Source: Marchantia polymorpha subsp. ruderalis (taxonomy: Eukaryota; Streptophyta; Marchantiopsida; Marchantiales; Marchantiaceae). From it: 64,000 bases of DNA. The translations under genes were made by a program, and so were the position numbers. This document shows, in pieces, positions 22,619 to 34,552 of this stretch. The notes beneath the pieces were generated by a model. The model was not told the DNA's origin and did no database searches. It saw nothing but the letters and a program-made list of their open reading frames with translations. How positions within the stretch are numbered: the stretch's first letter is position 1; every line of letters begins with the position of its first letter. The stretch spans positions 11,986,001 through 12,050,000 of the forward strand of contig AP031357.1 in assembly GCA_037833965.1 (NCBI GenBank). Reading direction: 5' to 3'.

Positions 22619-25600
22619 CGTTGATGGCAAGGTAAGTTCAAATTGTTTTCCATCATTAGCTTTGTCAGCCCCTTTTTTATTAACTACTTGAGCTTGAAGA
22701 ATGGAAGGGGACTACATGTTTGGCCAGATTAGGGTTAAAAAAAACTGGATATTTACACCAAGTGACGCATTAAAGCAATTTATGCTCCTGACGCACAAAC
22801 ACGAAGTTGAAAAGAAGAAAACTTTAGAAGACGATATATTTATTGTAGATTTATCGGACAATGCAAGCAGTTGTTCTCTCTGTATTTCAGGTGCTGCATC
22901 TAATAATTACCATATAGGTTCTCTACAGTGTTGAAAAAGAAGCAACAATAAAGTCAAGTGAAGACCTGTCTTCACTTGACATTTGGTTTAACTACTTTCA
23001 TTATGCTTTTTCTATAATGAACAACCATGAAAGTCTCGTTTGAAATGGAATATGTACAAAAATTTTGCTCGATGTTTTTTTCCAGGGATACTTAGACCTG
23101 GATAGCTGTGATCTTGCCCACACTTCATGCCATGCAGTGTCCTTTGGTGGAGGCTATCATAGCCCAAGTCGAAAACGTCGTCCTGTCACATTGAGCCCGG
23201 GCTGGAGTCGCTGGAGTCGACCGAGAGTTCGGTTCGAGCCACACAAAGGTGCTAACAAGCGAGGAGAGATTAGAACACTGACCAGAAAAGAAGGAAATTT
23301 TGAATGAAGAGATGTATATTACGGTAAATGCAGGACTCATATGCATGGATACTGAAAATGAAGAGAGCGAAGTCACGAAACTCATGGAGATCAATTAAGA
23401 ACGAACTAAAGATGCATCACTACTTCCGCGTAATGTTTGTACTGAATTTTGTTGATATATGAATGTCACACGTAGTATTGAAAATAGGATGACGTTAACT
23501 CGTTTCACGATGATTGTGTCCACAGCTGTAGTGTAGCTGGAAAACACTCATTACTTGCCATAATTTTACACACAAAATCGACGCCAGTCTTCTCATTCTA
23601 TTTTCAGCGTTCGTGTACTTGCGTGATTGTAGCTGAGCTTGAAAGATTGTCACTTCAACGATTCCCATCCGTCAGACCCACACTTCGAGCCCAAAGTGAG
23701 CATGAAAGTATAGTCAACACCCCTTCATTTGTCTTATAAATTTCATGAGCGCGTTACATATGCGAATGTCAACAATACTCTGTTCTCAGTTTCTAGAAGT
23801 TTTAGAGAAATTCGAAAAACAAATGAAACAATAAATATGAATTTTTGAAATGCGATGAAATTCACAGAATAATGTGGATTTGACGATGGCTTGCAACCAG
23901 GTTGGCATGGCTTCTGCAGACCATGATATAAAATTGTGTCAACATAAATATGTGGAATATGTACTCCTTTGTCCCTTTGTCCCTTGTGTTATAGTAGTGC
24001 TAATGCACGTTGTCTACTGTTCAGAGAAAATGGAGTTTCGATTATATGTCGCCCTTTGGACTGCGCCAGAGTTTACAAGAATTGAATTACTAATTAATCT
24101 TCGATTCTCCTAGTACGAGAATTTCTTGCCTCGCTCAAGTGTCTGCTTCAACGTCTATGGTCAATTTTTTATGGAATCATCCAGATACACACACAGCAGA
24201 GCGGTCGTTGCTTGTCGCAGGAGTCAAACCTCAATCGTCTGAGTTGAACAGATGATGAACAGAATTTGCACTTCATAGGACCACTTTGGCTTGCTGCCAA
24301 TTTTTGAGTCAGCTGAGAAGAAAGGTCAGAGCATATGTGGACCCCTATCTACAACTACAGAACACTCAAATTGTCAATAATCGTAGACCCCACCTGAGAA
24401 GGATAACGAGACGAGGTATGGGTTCTTTCCATGAAGTAAAACTTCAGCTAGAACCTACTAATCAAAAGAATAGTACGCGCATATTAAAATGAGTGTGTTT
24501 CTTTCTTCTGGTAGCTTTAACCAACTGGATAAGCAGTACCATGCATGTCTTCTGCTAAGAACATGCTGGAAATATTTCGTCACCTAATAACTGAAGAAAA
24601 CTCTTGTCTCAGGATAATCAACCAGTAAGTACATATGTGAAATGAATGATCAGCTGAGACACATTTATAAATTCAATGACTGCGAATGTTCATCATTAGG
24701 TGATAAGTAGTATCCATATGCCAGAAGCACAGAGGTTTGGTCCATGTGCTCGTCCTCATAGGTATAAACCTTCAGGCTGAGGAATCCCTTCAGAACTATG
24801 CCGATGCACATCAGTCCAAGAATTTCGAAAAGGCTTCGGTGATTTTTACAGGTCTTTGCACTGAGCTGAGACTGAAGGTCTTCATTTATGTTGACAACCA
24901 ACCTGCAGATGGATGGTGTTCTACACATCAGTACACGAGAAGACAAGGTTACCAGATCTTGGGGATAACAAAGCAAGTCATGAAAATAACAGCAACTGCT
25001 TTTGGCAAGGGCTACATATATCTATACGTCAAAGTCGCATTACACTCGACTTACAGCTTAGCTTCAGAACTTCATCTACCAATTCGTGGATGTGATTTCA
25101 TTTTGCTCATAATGACCATACAGAAGAGTCATGATCAGATAGCTAGCAACCGAAAAAGAAACAGCGAAACTGCTCGCTAGATATGCGAAACAACTGTTGC
25201 ATCCACAATCTGAAATATTTCTATATTGAGGAACCTGATCTCTTCAGATCCACCATCCTAGCTAGAATTATGTGGCCATGAAAAGAGAATCTCACAGACC
25301 GCTTTGAAGTTGTATCTTGAGTTAGCCATAACACTATACTCGCAGTCCAATTCTAGTGCAGTGTTCAGTCATCTCTCTTTCCCGTATTGAAATTTTTTTA
25401 TCTTAAATTACGTTGTCCGAGTACATCACTGTTCTTAATGTCATGTTTAACTTAGTATGTTTAGTATATCGCTTTCAATCTAATGGATATAATATCTAGT
25501 GAGATTACATCTACGAGTAAAATTTAGCTAATATCGTAAGAAATTATATTTCTAATTTATTTCACATATAATGGGGTCTGGAGAAAAATATGTTGAAAGT

Positions 25601-27341
25601 TCTTTATTTGGAATGTGGGAGATATTGATGTAGTAAGTTATGAAACTTTGGAGTTCAAAATATTAAATTTTTATATAATGGATATTTTATCGTGATTTTT
25701 TTTATTTGATGATATATCATATTGATAATAATTTTTTGCTCTAATGGATAAGTAAAACTCGATACATCATTTTTTTCTTTCTATAATTTGGTTTATATAA
25801 ATGCAAATTTTTCATCTATTTATACATTATGAATATTAACTTGTGGTGATGTTCAATATTAGGATTTGAATTCATCATTAATTATGGAAACAATCTAGCA
25901 AAAATCAGTGTTTTTCCAATAGGTTTATCTACAGCAAATCTTTTCTCAACGAGATATTGCCTGAGCTTACAAAAGATGCATAAACTGGTATCATTACCCA
26001 CTAATCTTTACAATCACTAGATTCTCTAACAAATAAACTTGAATTTGAGTGCAAACAGCTTTGTGTTAAGTTTCTACTTGTGATACATTCAAAATTGTAT
26101 GAGTCATAACAATGACGTGCAGAGCCACCAAGTATGTAACACCACTAAGTAAACACAAAGATATGTGAAAGGTTCTTGGTTGCTTCGCGATATCCATGGT
26201 AATGGATCCAGACTGAGCATGTGAATTTATTCATATTAGGACGTTGAATATCTGATGAGGAACGTTTCCTTCTGCAGTAGCTTATAGTAAGACGGTTTGA
26301 GAGACCGCAGGTCCCCCCAATCCGACTTATAAATGGCATGACTCGAGACCCCAGGTCCCAAAGTCATGTTTACCCTCTTTTATTTCCGTTTACCATATAC
26401 TGAGTTCTTATGTCTATGTTCTATTCTCTTCATAAATGTCAAGTATTCTTGGTCCTAATGCTCCACGCACCATGATTGAGAGAGGGAGTTCTCTCCGTCG
26501 AGATGTCAATCCGGTCAATTCTCCTCACAGTCCACATCTAGCTATTTCTGTAACTTCAACAAACTGTCAATGTGCTGTGTAATCCGTGATCATAAAGCAA
26601 GCAGACGACTTCTGATGGCATCTACAAGGAACATGCAAGAGAATCTGTGTCTAGTCTGATCAACGTTGCATTGAAGACTTGTGTAGACGTGCACACAAGC
26701 AGCCAGTCCTGCTGCAATAAATTCCTCGATGTGGCTCGAAATTCGAGATTCACATTCCAGTTTACGTTTGCCGACTCTTGCTCTTACATGTGTCCTCCAA
26801 TTTGTCTGACGTACATTCTATTGATCAGACTGCAGCCACGACTTTCTCATAGTCGTCACTAAAACCATAAATTTACAGTTGTGATGAGTCTGTCAACATG
26901 TGTACTATATGATCTAAGTGATTTCAAGCATACACCAAGTATGGACGTGTTCAGAGGTGAGCTTCTCTCGATCTTTCACAACAATCAAGGACTAGTCGAG
27001 CACATTGCACAGAGGAATGTCAAATGGATCTGTGCAGGGTTTGATAACTGTGATGTAAGCTTGGATACACATTCATCAAATTGCCTTCGAGAATGAGGGA
27101 AGACATGTAACTATTGTACCTGAATACTGTCAAAGTCAATCTTTTGAATTTTGTGGACTTTCAAGTGTTCGAGGTCAAGGTGATGACCACAGTGCCTCAC
27201 TGTTGAAAAATCTGAACACGCCAACTAAAATGTATGAAACGGAGCCGTGGATTCACTTCACGACTGGAAAGCAACATATTTATAGAACACTTGAAAATGA
27301 AATAAACCTGAAGCCAGCTCCGAATCGACGAAAATCAAGAA
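22619..27341. other. Region with no gene I can support
   Basis: Several plus-strand frames of 70-150 residues occur (for example 22701-22934 and 24737-25180), but none shows a family motif I recognise or a convincing chain of splice sites. Base composition is less AT-rich than on the left. Unrecognised exons or an RNA gene cannot be excluded. Confidence 0.5.
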
Positions 27342-27403
27342 ATGGCATGCGCAATGTCTCTCTTGTATCAGCATTGGATACTCCTCTTGTTATTCTTCGG
27401 GGC
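27342..27403 (+). CDS. Candidate signal-peptide exon of the LRR receptor-like protein
   Basis: An ATG at 27342 opens a frame starting MACAMSLLYQHWILLLLFFG, which has the hydrophobic core expected of a secretory signal peptide. A GT that could be a splice donor follows (GGGGCAG then GTACC, 27404). The large LRR frame downstream lacks a signal peptide of its own, so a 5' exon is expected. However, the phase of this donor does not match the most likely acceptor near 27866, so an extra exon or another donor would be needed. Treat this as a suggestion only. Confidence 0.3.
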
Positions 27404-27866
27404 AGGTACCTTCATATTTACCGACGAAACTCCAGACATGAGTCCTCGTGAGGAGGTTTTGAAGGATACTCCAGGTCAATCTCACGATCGTAGACAACTT
27501 GGTGGTGCTTCAACAAGTGTTTTACATCTGTCTAAATTGGAGGCCAGTCTGAGCATGAGCAATGATTCTTTTGACAGGTAGAACCAGAAGAACCACCATT
27601 CTCTCCAGAACCTGCACGTAGTGCTGAATCAGTAGTTGGAACATTCTGATATTCACAAGTCTGAGCTCGGTGACGTCTATCCTCCCGGAATCTGCATGGA
27701 CTGTTGCAGACGACACGAAGAGTGGAAATTATGCATACTCTGATACACATCTTCTAGAGCATAATGTTCCTTGATTCTGTCTGAGGCTTGTTCTCCTTAA
27801 AGTTGAACTCTGATTTCCTTGAACTTTGGATTGACGCACTGGATACGATACTGTTCTTGTTGAAGG

Positions 27867-30800
27867 GAAGCACTGGTGCAGTTTACGAGGGGCATAAGCG
27901 GAGATCCGAGAGGAGCGCTTGCCGACTGGAAACTCAATAACACCGATCACGTCTGCTCCTGGAGTGGGATTGGATGCAAAAACCAGCGGGTAGCCTCCAT
28001 CAATTTGGAAAGGAAGGAGCTCAAGGGAGTCATCGGTGATTCCTTGGGAAAATTCCCTCATCTGCAAACGTTGAATCTCTCTGGTAACCACTTTGTTGGG
28101 CCTATACCTGTAAGCCTGGGCGAGAGCAAGTCATTGGTTATTTTGGACCTGAGCTGCAACTCACTGCAAGGCCAAATTCCTCGTCAGTTAGGCCGCCTGA
28201 AGTCATTGAGTTCACTTCGACTAGATTTCAACTCGGATCTATCGGGACTCATCCCAGAAGATTTGGGGAAATGTTCTAATCTGTCTGAACTGATCATTGG
28301 ATTCACCAACATTACTGGGCCTTTTCCTCGTTTGGGAAATCTCAGTAAGCTAGAGGTGTTACACATATACTCGAATCCAAATCTTGGAGGCATGATCTCC
28401 AAAGATTGGGGCGCCCTATCTGGAAGTTTAACAGCCCTTCTGTTGGAGAACAATTCTCTTGTGGGAGAGATACCCTCCGGGATAGCTAGGCTCGCAAAAC
28501 TAGAGCATCTCTCATTAAGGCAGAATAACCTGACAGGCTTGATCCCCGCGGAGATCAGACAGCTTCTGCATCTGAAAACCATCGATCTGGGATTTAACAA
28601 CTTCTCTGGAGATTTATCGAGGTCAAATGCTTGGTCGAGCCCGTTGGAAAAGCTGGATCTGAGCGTGAACAGTTTTGAAGGAATAGTTTCAAACATCGTG
28701 AAGGCGCTCAACTCGAGCTCGCTGAAGTACCTGGATTTGAGCAACAACTCGCTGACAGGCAGCCTTCCCCCAGAGCTTGGAGAGCTGGAGCACCTGGAGG
28801 TCCTGAACATATCCAACAACATGCTCGAGGGACCCGTACCTGCTGCCTTTCGACGGTTGACTAACCTGACAGAAGGTCGCTTGAACAATGCTGGTCTTGA
28901 CGGAGCTGTCCTGGACACCTTTCAGCCTCTACAGCGTCTCCGTGTCCTCAGTCTGGCGAAGAACAACTTCAAGGGTAATCTTTCATTCAACTTCTCTACT
29001 TTGCTGGAAGAGCTCGATCTTAGTACTAATCTTTTCAGAGGGCAGATCCCAGCAACTGTTATCCACCTGGAAAATCTGAAGATACTGAGACTGAGTGAAA
29101 ACCAGCTCGAGGGCAGTATTCCTAAAGAGGTGGGACGCTTGAAGAGTCTGCGACATCTAGACCTTGGGTCCAATCTGCTTACAGGACCTATTCCAAAAGA
29201 GGTGGGAAGCTTGAGGAGTCTCCAAGTGCTAGACCTTGGGTACAATCAGCTCACAGGATCTATCCCGAAAGAGATCGGATCACTTCAAAACCTGACAGAC
29301 TTCGTCCTTAGAGGCAATAATCTCAATGGAACACTTCCCTCTGAGCTATCACGGCTTTCTCAGTTGAGGAAGCTGCATCTCAAGAGAAACTTTTTCGAAG
29401 GTAGGTTGTCAGAGAAGCTTCTATCTGACATGGTCAATCTAGTATACCTCGACTTCAATGAAAATAGATTGTCAGGGCCCTTACCCAAAGCACTGGGGAA
29501 GCTGAAGTCATTGCAGAAACTCCGACTGAACCTCAATCAGTTCAGTGGAGGTATTCCGCAGGAGATCGGGAATCTAGAGCAGCTGCAGGATCTGGATCTC
29601 GGGCTAAATAGCCTCACAGGCATCTTGCCTGACTCGATCTCAAAGCTCAGAAATCTCGCAGCCTTTCGTGTTCCCAACAATCAATTGTCTGGATCAATTT
29701 CTGGAGCGCTCACAGGTCTCAGCAAATTAAGCATTCTAAACCTGGGGCATTGCTTGTTCAATGATTCTCTAGAATCTTTGAATGAGACTTTTGACTCCTG
29801 GAAAGGTTTGACAGAGATGTACCTGGATACAAACAGATTCACAGGATCTATACCTAGCTCAATCGGGGGATTGGTATTTCTAAAAAGTTTGTTCCTCCAC
29901 AGCAACAATCTCACAGGAGAAATACCACGCGAGCTTGGGAACTTAGAATTCTTGGAGGATCTTATGATCGGTAACAACAGCTTGAGAGGAGATCTACCTC
30001 GTGAACTGGGTAAACTTAGCAGGTTAACAAAATTGGATGCGTCCGCAAACAATCTGGGATCAAAAGTACCACCTGAGTTTGGGAATCTCTCAAGTTTGAT
30101 CAACTTGACCTTGTACGAAAACGGTTTCACAAGTCTACCCGAACAACTAGGATCTCTGTCACAGTTGGGATCAATCGTCATTTACTCCAACCTTCTGCGC
30201 GGAAATATACCCAGGTCACTCTCCAACTGTTCAAGTCTCACAATTTTGAATATGGGAGACAACCTATTTACCGGCCAAGTACCGGGAGACTTGGGTAAAA
30301 TGACCAATCTCCAAATCCTGCACCTGGATACCAATCTCCTCGTAGGTGAAATTCCGAAGGAGCTCGGACTGATCCAAGGACTCGTAGGTCTCTGGATCTT
30401 TGAAAACAAGCTGATTGGAACCATACCTGATACCTTCTCGAACTGTACGAACCTTGAACGGCTGCGAGTGGCTCATAACCATCTGAGTGGAAAGCTCACC
30501 TATGATTTCAGCAAGAATCCATCATTGATGACTCTGTCGTTGGCTTCCAACCTCTTTGAGGGGACAATCCCAGTCGGGCTCAGAAACCTCGAAAAACTCG
30601 AGGTGGTAGATCTGAGCAAGAACATGTTCAGTGGATCAATTCCTGATGTCTCTTTCACAGGGAATACAACGACGCTGTTGCGTGTTCTGAGCCTAGCGGG
30701 CAACAAACTGGAGGGCACGGTTCCAGCTTGGATTTGGAGGATGAGTTCTCTGCAGATATTAGATCTTTCAGAGAACAAACTCAGTGGAAACCTCCCAGCA

Positions 30801-31535
30801 GCAGATCTTCTTCAACTGAAGGGAATGAATGTCACGAGGCAAGTAACGTCCAATCTGCAAGATAGTGCTCTGTATGAAGTGGTCTACATAACCGTGAATG
30901 GCCAGGAGCTGTTCTGGAATTGGATTCTTCAGACGGTCATTAGTTTTGATTTGTCCAGCAACAACTTCTCGGGTGAGATCCCAGCTACTCTTGGTGCTCT
31001 TCACGGTATCCTGTTTCTCAATCTCTCGAGAAATCATTTCACTGGATCCATACCACCAGAGCTGGGATCACTCGCCGAGCTGAGTTCCTTGGACCTCTCA
31101 TCAAATCAACTCACTGGGCCTATCCCCACTGAGATCGCACGTTTGGGCTCGCTGGGATCACTGCATCTTGAGAACAACAAGTTGTCAGGGTGCATCCCAC
31201 TTATGAATAGTTTCAACACCAGGTACGGAAACTCCTCATACTTGCCGGGGAATCCTGATCTCACTGGCGATCCTATCAACAGAACTTGCAAGCCTTACGT
31301 GCCGATTGAGAATCCCTCTAAAACCTTAATGAACTTGATGGACCGCGTTTCGGCAAAAGCATTTGCAGCTGGTGCTGTTATTGGATTCTCTCTCGTCTGG
31401 ACTTACATAATTTTCTCGAAAAGAGGTCGCAACTGGCTTCTTCGAGTACATTCGAATACGTTCTCAGAAAATGAGTTTTCCACTGTAGTTCGTCATCTGA
31501 GAGATGCACTGGAAGCTCGACACAGGCCAATTTAG
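27867..31535 (+). CDS. Large leucine-rich-repeat receptor-like protein (no kinase)
   Basis: The open frame encodes about 1,220 residues after a likely splice acceptor near 27866 (TTGTTGAAG). It begins EALVQFTRGISGDPRGALAD, the usual start of the LRRNT_2 cap, followed by the paired cysteines of CSWSGIGC. About 40 plant-type extracellular LRRs follow (LxxLxLxxNxLxGxIP). The repeats are interrupted near residues 980-1020 by a non-LRR island (LKGMNVTRQV..ITVNGQELF), then the last four LRRs and a C-terminal cap (NNKLSGCIP, then NRTCKPY). A transmembrane segment (AFAAGAVIGFSLVWTYIIF) and a basic cytoplasmic tail of about 45 residues end the protein at the TAG at 31533. There is no kinase domain, so it is an RLP that would signal through a partner receptor kinase or SOBIR1-like adaptor. 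The ligand is unknown. Many Asn-x-Ser/Thr sites suit an extracellular domain. The true start codon is unresolved. Confidence 0.9.
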   Translation, partial: EALVQFTRGISGDPRGALADWKLNNTDHVCSWSGIGCKNQRVASINLERKELKGVIGDSLGKFPHLQTLNLSGNHFVGPIPVSLGESKSLVILDLSCNSLQGQIPRQLGRLKSLSSLRLDFNSDLSGLIPEDLGKCSNLSELIIGFTNITGPFPRLGNLSKLEVLHIYSNPNLGGMISKDWGALSGSLTALLLENNSLVGEIPSGIARLAKLEHLSLRQNNLTGLIPAEIRQLLHLKTIDLGFNNFSGDLSRSNAWSSPLEKLDLSVNSFEGIVSNIVKALNSSSLKYLDLSNNSLTGSLPPELGELEHLEVLNISNNMLEGPVPAAFRRLTNLTEGRLNNAGLDGAVLDTFQPLQRLRVLSLAKNNFKGNLSFNFSTLLEELDLSTNLFRGQIPATVIHLENLKILRLSENQLEGSIPKEVGRLKSLRHLDLGSNLLTGPIPKEVGSLRSLQVLDLGYNQLTGSIPKEIGSLQNLTDFVLRGNNLNGTLPSELSRLSQLRKLHLKRNFFEGRLSEKLLSDMVNLVYLDFNENRLSGPLPKALGKLKSLQKLRLNLNQFSGGIPQEIGNLEQLQDLDLGLNSLTGILPDSISKLRNLAAFRVPNNQLSGSISGALTGLSKLSILNLGHCLFNDSLESLNETFDSWKGLTEMYLDTNRFTGSIPSSIGGLVFLKSLFLHSNNLTGEIPRELGNLEFLEDLMIGNNSLRGDLPRELGKLSRLTKLDASANNLGSKVPPEFGNLSSLINLTLYENGFTSLPEQLGSLSQLGSIVIYSNLLRGNIPRSLSNCSSLTILNMGDNLFTGQVPGDLGKMTNLQILHLDTNLLVGEIPKELGLIQGLVGLWIFENKLIGTIPDTFSNCTNLERLRVAHNHLSGKLTYDFSKNPSLMTLSLASNLFEGTIPVGLRNLEKLEVVDLSKNMFSGSIPDVSFTGNTTTLLRVLSLAGNKLEGTVPAWIWRMSSLQILDLSENKLSGNLPAADLLQLKGMNVTRQVTSNLQDSALYEVVYITVNGQELFWNWILQTVISFDLSSNNFSGEIPATLGALHGILFLNLSRNHFTGSIPPELGSLAELSSLDLSSNQLTGPIPTEIARLGSLGSLHLENNKLSGCIPLMNSFNTRYGNSSYLPGNPDLTGDPINRTCKPYVPIENPSKTLMNLMDRVSAKAFAAGAVIGFSLVWTYIIFSKRGRNWLLRVHSNTFSENEFSTVVRHLRDALEARHRPI

Positions 31536-34246
31536 AATAGTATATATATATATAGGAATTGCCTTCATGTTCCAAAGGGTTAGATAGGACTTTGTTGCTT
31601 CTACGAGGGGCAATGCCCAAATGACAATGGAGTGCCTGTAACCATTAGACCAAAAGAGTATAGGCCAAAAGATGCTACTAATTGATGGAGGATCTTGTCA
31701 GCCCTAAGGGAAGTCACCACAATTTAAGGCACTTCCAGGAGTCTGGACCTGTTTGACCGCGAGGTGCATTGTTGTTCAGATATATTGCCCACGCTGTTTA
31801 ATCTTGAGTAATTGGAGTTCAGGTTTTTGCCTTTTCAGTGTTAAGAAGACTCTTACTGTCGGGGCGGCCCAGTGCACCTTTAGCCTAAACCTCGGCTTAC
31901 CATGCACGTACGTATGGCTTTGTCTCAGTTCAATTTTCTGTAGCTAAAGATGCATAACACATGCCCTGCTGCAATGTATCAATGCCCCAATGGTCAATTC
32001 ACGTCTTGGACTTGTTGCTCCGTTGGTGCTGACGATAGCGATGTGTTAGAAGAGAGCTCGCATCATCGTCTCATTGAATGTGCAAGTCGACTGACGACTA
32101 TACTCGCTAGCCCTGTAAAAAACGGATTTTATTTACATCTGCACTGTTTCCATGATTGTCATTGTCAGACTCCTGATTATATCGCTTACAGTAGACCGAG
32201 GCTTATGATGCTCGTCGTCTGCTGATCCTAATTCACTTCACTTGTAGCCCGCATGGCTAACCACGTTGCAGTACTACTATGTATTTTCCGACAAGGCATG
32301 CCAACTCGTTTCCTCGTTATTTTCCCCTCGTCGATCGTTGCCGTTGTTCATGGAATACAATCCGTGCAATGGTCATAAGAATAAACACGTTTCCCTTGAG
32401 GATGGACATAGGATGGCCCACAAATCGACTCGGTGTGCAAATGTAAACTATATGATATATGAGGTAGGACCAATTGTCAAGCACGTCAAACTTACGAGCG
32501 GTCAAGTATGTGGATGGGACGATCCAATTGGCCTGCATGTTTGCAGCGTGAACTACTTCTCCTCACCGTCCTGTCAACGGAAGTAGATGATCGGCGGACA
32601 GCTCCAAAGGTCTTATGAGGTCACGTGGTTGAGACTTCTGGTCCCAACTGCACTGAACGACGAATCGAGAATCGATAGACAGGATGTGAAGACTCTCTTT
32701 GAGCTGTAACTGCAACGTTTTCTGGAACGGACGACGGTGCGTCGTTTCTCTCTTAACAAAATCAGTCCTCGTCGTCAATCTGTTGTTCTTGGTCGAGGCG
32801 GCCAAGCGCCATGTGTAGATCGGACGTTCCTTTCGGCATCAATATCTCCAAGCTGCATACACGTGGCTCCGCTTTATGATCAGAGCCTAGGTAGTGCTTT
32901 CGTTCTGTTCCATGCTGAATGTTATGCTTCTGTTGTCGACGAACACGCAGCTGCTATCATTTTCGCTTATTTCGACCAAAATTAACCTTGGACTTAACAC
33001 CATCCTGCAAGTTACGGTCGTGGTCAAAACGGCATGAAACCGACGTAATCAACAACGGTCCCCGAACTAACCTCAACCAGGGCTCGCTACGATTTCTTCT
33101 ATTTCCAGACAAGTTTCGGTGAATGATCGGGAAGACTTCCGAGAAAATCGCTTGATGGCAGGCTTTTCTCCTGTTAATTTTTCCAGGCCTATTATTCTAA
33201 GCTGCTTCACACTTTGGAACAAGAATCCTTCAGTTACTTTTGTTCCGATTTTCGCCGATTGCAAGCCTGTTATTTACCCCTGCATGCTCCGATGTGAGGA
33301 CTCAATGATTATCGTCCATGGGATTCCTGAACTACTCACTTTTCTGAGTCTGCTTTCAAGTGAAGCCCACTTATTCTATACCACGTTTTCAAGCTCCGAT
33401 GTGAGGACTCAATGATTATCGTCCATGGGATTCCTGAACTACTCACTTTTCTGGGTCTCCTTTCAAGTGAAGCCCCCTTATTCTATACCACGTTTTCAAA
33501 TGCCGAAGGAGATGGTTGATAAATGAAGACATCAGTTGATTTACGACGGTATACCAGGATTTATCAGCATACAAGAGTAGTGTTTTATCCTAAAGGCTTG
33601 TTTTTTATCTGTCAATGAAGTTGAATAATTGAATTATAATTACTTTTCACTGTCATAATTTGAATGTTTGAAATGACAATGAATTTTCCACATAAATATT
33701 GAGTATAGAATTTCCAAATTTTGTGCCTAATGTTTTTTATCTCATGTCTTGAGAACCACTACCATCAGAATGAGTCGATTAAAACAAGTTCAGTTCATTG
33801 TATAGTTCAGGTCATTTAATTATGAAGTCTAACTTACCAAAAAAAAATCCAAAGAACTCCACATATAAATACAACATATGTAAATATCTAATTTCTTATG
33901 CAAGTTATTTTCAACATCATCAAAAATATGTTTTTGGATAGATTTTCAAATATTCTTCTTTCATCAAGTATGAAACTGTTTGCATTGAGAAGCAAGGATG
34001 ATGAAAAAATCAATTCGTTTCAAAATTAAAAGAGTTAGAGTACATTTTCATTTCATTTTAAAAAAAAATTTGAAATTTTATTGATATAATGATTTTAAAG
34101 ATTACGTATAATATATTAATTTTGAGTAAGAACAAAAACTTGTTGGTGAATGTGTGAAAAAAGATTAACAATTGCTTTACAAATCTACAGCGTAGTCTAA
34201 GACTTTATAATTAAAGATACAGAGGAAGACGAAGAAAGCAGCAAAC
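31536..34246. other. Spacer 3' of the LRR gene; no gene recognised
   Basis: A short (TA)n tract lies at about 31541-31554, within the presumed 3' UTR. Frames at 31950-32225 and 33119-33415 are open but have no recognisable motif. The stretch from 33540 to 34150 is AT-rich. Apart from the 107-bp duplication listed separately, nothing else was identified. Confidence 0.55.
33286..33499. repeat. Tandem duplication of 107 bp
   Basis: The segment starting GCTCCGATGTGAGGACTCAA at 33286 is repeated from 33393 with only a few substitutions, ending at about 33499 (ACCACGTTTTCAA in both). The near identity suggests a recent duplication. Confidence 0.9.
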
Positions 34247-34552
34247 ATGCGGGTTGTGAATGAAAAAGTTAGCAAAGTTGTGAACAAGGATATAAAGAAA
34301 TGTAAGGCGGTTGTGAAAAAGTCAAAGAAGCAACTGAAGTCCAAGAAGGCCACAAAAGCTGCCAAGGATCCAAACGAACATAAGAGTTCATCAATTGACT
34401 TCTTCATGAAATCGTTTAAGGAAGATCATGGGGATGACAATGGTGTCGTAGTGTTTAGCGAAGCCGAAGGAGAAAAATGGAAGATTGTCAAGTCTCAGAT
34501 GAAGAAGCAAGAATACAATCCGTCTATGTCAGCTTACAACAAGCAAAAGTAA
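34247..34552 (+). pseudogene. HMG-box (HMGB-type) derived sequence
   Basis: The 101-residue frame has a lysine-rich N-terminus, then KATKAAKDPNEHKSSSIDFF, which matches the start of a plant HMGB box (KDPNxPKRxxSAFFxFM). GEKWK follows in the right place, and a C-terminal helix ends EYNPSMSAYNKQK. The spacing from KDPN to GEKWK and on to YNK is near that of an HMGB domain, but several core hydrophobic and basic residues are changed (for example the PKRP segment), so DNA binding is doubtful. The frame stops at a TAA at 34550-34552, exactly where the amplified repeat begins. HMGB proteins bend DNA in chromatin; this copy looks decayed. Confidence 0.7.

Noticed and set aside
22701..22934. 77-residue plus-strand frame following the tandem duplication
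   Set aside because: Short, no motif and no neighbours that support a gene.
23215..23250. Possible tRNA B-box (GGTTCGAGCC)
   Set aside because: No A-box or clover-leaf stems at the correct distance upstream.
24737..25180. 147-residue plus-strand frame
   Set aside because: No recognised motif; the opposite strand is also open over part of it; no splice context.
28184..31037. Several long minus-strand open frames under the LRR gene
   Set aside because: They mirror the repetitive LRR codons; the plus-strand frame explains them completely.
31950..32225. Cysteine-containing small protein
   Set aside because: No signal peptide or ordered cysteine pattern; probably a chance open frame.
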